From contig JAFQIF010000071.1 of the NCBI GenBank assembly GCA_017397695.1, positions 1 through 7,223 on the forward strand: a stretch of 7,223 nucleotides of DNA, in the 5' to 3' direction. The notes under the pieces are model-generated. The model saw only the letters and a list, made by a program, of their open reading frames with translations, was not told the DNA's origin and searched no databases. Position 1 is the stretch's first letter; each line of letters begins with the position of its first letter. Positions 6,585-7,223 of this stretch are shown here, piece after piece. This stretch comes from Clostridia bacterium. GTDB taxonomy: Bacteria > Bacillota_A > Clostridia > Christensenellales > Aristaeellaceae. Made by a program: the position numbers and the translations under genes.

Positions 6585-6776
6585 ATGGGAAAAATTAAGG
6601 AATATCTGGGTATTCTCTTCGGCGGCAGGCTGATCGTCGAAGGTGAGGGCCGCACGTTCGCCAAGGCGCCGGTATGGCTGGCGGCGCTGGCGGCAATCTC
6701 GAGCGTACGCCTGGCCGTGATTACGGCAGTGTTGGTGGTGGCCTTCGGCATGAAGGTTCGCATTGCTAAAGCGTAA
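6585..6776 (+). CDS. Small membrane protein, DUF4342-like
   Basis: A 63-residue protein with an amphipathic N-terminus (MGKIKEYLGILFGGR), a short strand-like piece RLIVEGEGRTFAKAP, one hydrophobic segment at about residues 29-57 (possibly broken by Arg42) and a closing VRIAKA. This order of basic helix, IVEG strand, proline and terminal membrane helix resembles DUF4342 proteins by eye; that match is recalled, not searched. AGGAG at 6571-6575 stands nine bases before the ATG. The gene follows the large DUF4097-type gene by 15 bases. Its core aligns without gaps to the next gene product, so the two are probably tandem duplicates. A likely role is as membrane partner of the soluble upstream protein. 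Confidence 0.75.
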   Translation: MGKIKEYLGILFGGRLIVEGEGRTFAKAPVWLAALAAISSVRLAVITAVLVVAFGMKVRIAKA

Positions 6777-6788
6777 GGAGGCGGACGT

Positions 6789-7010
6789 ATGGATTTTGAA
6801 CAGATCAAGCAGAATCTGCTGAATGCGTTGGGACAGCTGATGGCGCTGCGCGTGATTGTGACCTCGACGAGCGAAAAGGTTGCCGATCTGCCTGCGATCT
6901 ACGTGCTGCTGGCGGCGCTGATGGCGCCGTGGGTGTGTGTGGTTGTGCTGGTGCTGGGGCTTGTGACCAGGCATGCAGTGCGTTTTGAAAAGGACGCACA
7001 GAGAATGTAA
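6789..7010 (+). CDS. Small membrane protein, probable diverged paralogue of its upstream neighbour
   Basis: A 73-residue protein with an N-terminal amphipathic helix (MDFEQIKQNLLNALGQL), the strand-like RVIVTSTSEKVADLP, a hydrophobic segment at about residues 37-61 (IYVLLAALMAP then WVCVVVLVLGLV) and a charged end RFEKDAQRM. Residues 20-69 align without gaps to residues 14-63 of the preceding protein with 14 identities, including the R-x-I-V start, the central proline, LAA and the final VR. AAGGAGG at 6775-6781, overlapping the upstream stop codon, lies seven bases before ATG 6789, giving tight coupling. It is the last gene of the padR operon and is followed by a terminator. Function unknown; a membrane anchor or sensor is possible. 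Confidence 0.75.
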   Translation: MDFEQIKQNLLNALGQLMALRVIVTSTSEKVADLPAIYVLLAALMAPWVCVVVLVLGLVTRHAVRFEKDAQRM

Positions 7011-7016
7011 AGCGAT

Positions 7017-7043
7017 AGCCGCGGGGAGACCCGCGGCTGTTTT
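7017..7043 (+). terminator. Intrinsic terminator of the padR operon
   Basis: AGCCGCGGG (7017-7025) pairs perfectly with CCCGCGGCT (7030-7038) around a GAGA loop, followed by GTTTT. It begins six bases after the stop of the last small membrane protein gene. Confidence 0.88.
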
Positions 7044-7050
7044 GCAAAAG

Positions 7051-7223
7051 GGATAGAAAGTTCATTAAGGCAGCTTGAAGCCGCCGCGAAGCGAAGACGG
7101 GCGTCTGTGGGATGAATTCCCTCAGGCAGGTTTGGGCGGCAGCCCAACGTAACCCATGCGCGAAGCGCCAGATAAGCAAGAATCAAACAGGAGCCGAAGG
7201 CGACGCTTTTGATTCTGACACAG
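7051..7223. other. Gene-free tail with a series of small hairpins; possible dispersed structured repeat
   Basis: No convincing gene is seen. Inverted pairs visible in order: GC-a-GCT / AGC-c-GC (7070-7084), CGC-GAA-GCG (7085-7093), GTCTG-t-GGGA / TCCC-t-CAGGC (7103-7127), TTGGGC-GGCA-GCCCAA (7132-7147), GCGC-GAA-GCGC (7158-7168), and a long pair AGAATCAAA (7179-7187) / TTTGATTCT (7208-7216) that encloses GCC-GAA-GGC (7193-7201). Three of the loops are GAA. No T-run follows the last stem, so it is not a normal terminator. A dispersed palindromic repeat or a structured RNA is possible; the window ends before its right edge is clear. Confidence 0.4.

Noticed and set aside
5355..6974. A 539-residue open frame on the minus strand across the DUF4097 and small membrane protein genes
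   Set aside because: It is Arg/His-rich, spans several plus-strand genes with good start signals, and has no promoter or recognisable domain.
6805..7186. Two overlapping minus-strand frames of 95 and 124 residues near the right end
   Set aside because: They run through the operon terminator and the antisense of the last small gene, with no ribosome binding site. The 3' hairpin region explains the frame better as a non-coding repeat.
7179..7216. Long inverted pair as a terminator for a gene beyond the right edge
   Set aside because: Neither strand has a T-run after the stem and the loop is 20 bases long, so it does not fit an intrinsic terminator.
1..7223. tRNA, rRNA, CRISPR arrays, transposase genes or insertion-sequence ends
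   Set aside because: None was seen by eye; no regularly spaced repeat array or cloverleaf pattern appears in the window.

Overview
The window looks like chromosomal DNA of an anaerobic, probably gut-associated Clostridia-type Firmicute with fairly high GC content. This rests on strong AGGAGG-type ribosome binding sites, TTGACA/TATAAT promoters, short Rho-independent terminators, a DctPQM TRAP transporter and a PadR-led envelope cassette, with codons biased to G or C at third positions. The exact lineage cannot be fixed from the sequence alone.

Layout. Bases 1-2422 hold the end of a TRAP transporter operon on the plus strand: the C-terminal half of the solute receptor (dctP), then the small membrane subunit (dctQ) and the large one (dctM). 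A hairpin with a T-run sits between dctP and dctQ and probably makes the receptor more abundant than the membrane subunits. A bidirectional terminator at 2449-2482 separates this operon from a convergent gene. That gene (4165-2492, minus) encodes a 557-residue secreted lipoprotein of unknown function.

Bases 4166-4338 are a divergent control region with two back-to-back sigma-A-type promoters, one reading left into the lipoprotein gene and one reading right into padR. It contains repeated ATACAT words and a perfect inverted repeat that could be operators.

From 4339 to 7010 runs a tight four-gene plus-strand operon: a short PadR repressor; a 631-residue protein joining an N-terminal HAAS/DUF1700-like segment, a long charged alanine-rich helical region and a C-terminal DUF4097-type beta-solenoid; and two tiny membrane proteins that look like diverged copies of each other and resemble DUF4342. 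It ends at a clear terminator (7017-7043). The large protein has no transmembrane segment while both small partners do, so a membrane-recruited complex under PadR control, perhaps for envelope stress, is a reasonable inference.

The last 180 bases hold no convincing gene but carry a run of small hairpins, several closed by GAA, and may be a dispersed structured repeat. The most interesting parts are the padR cassette, the repeated short motifs inside its large protein, and the shared control region with the lipoprotein gene.
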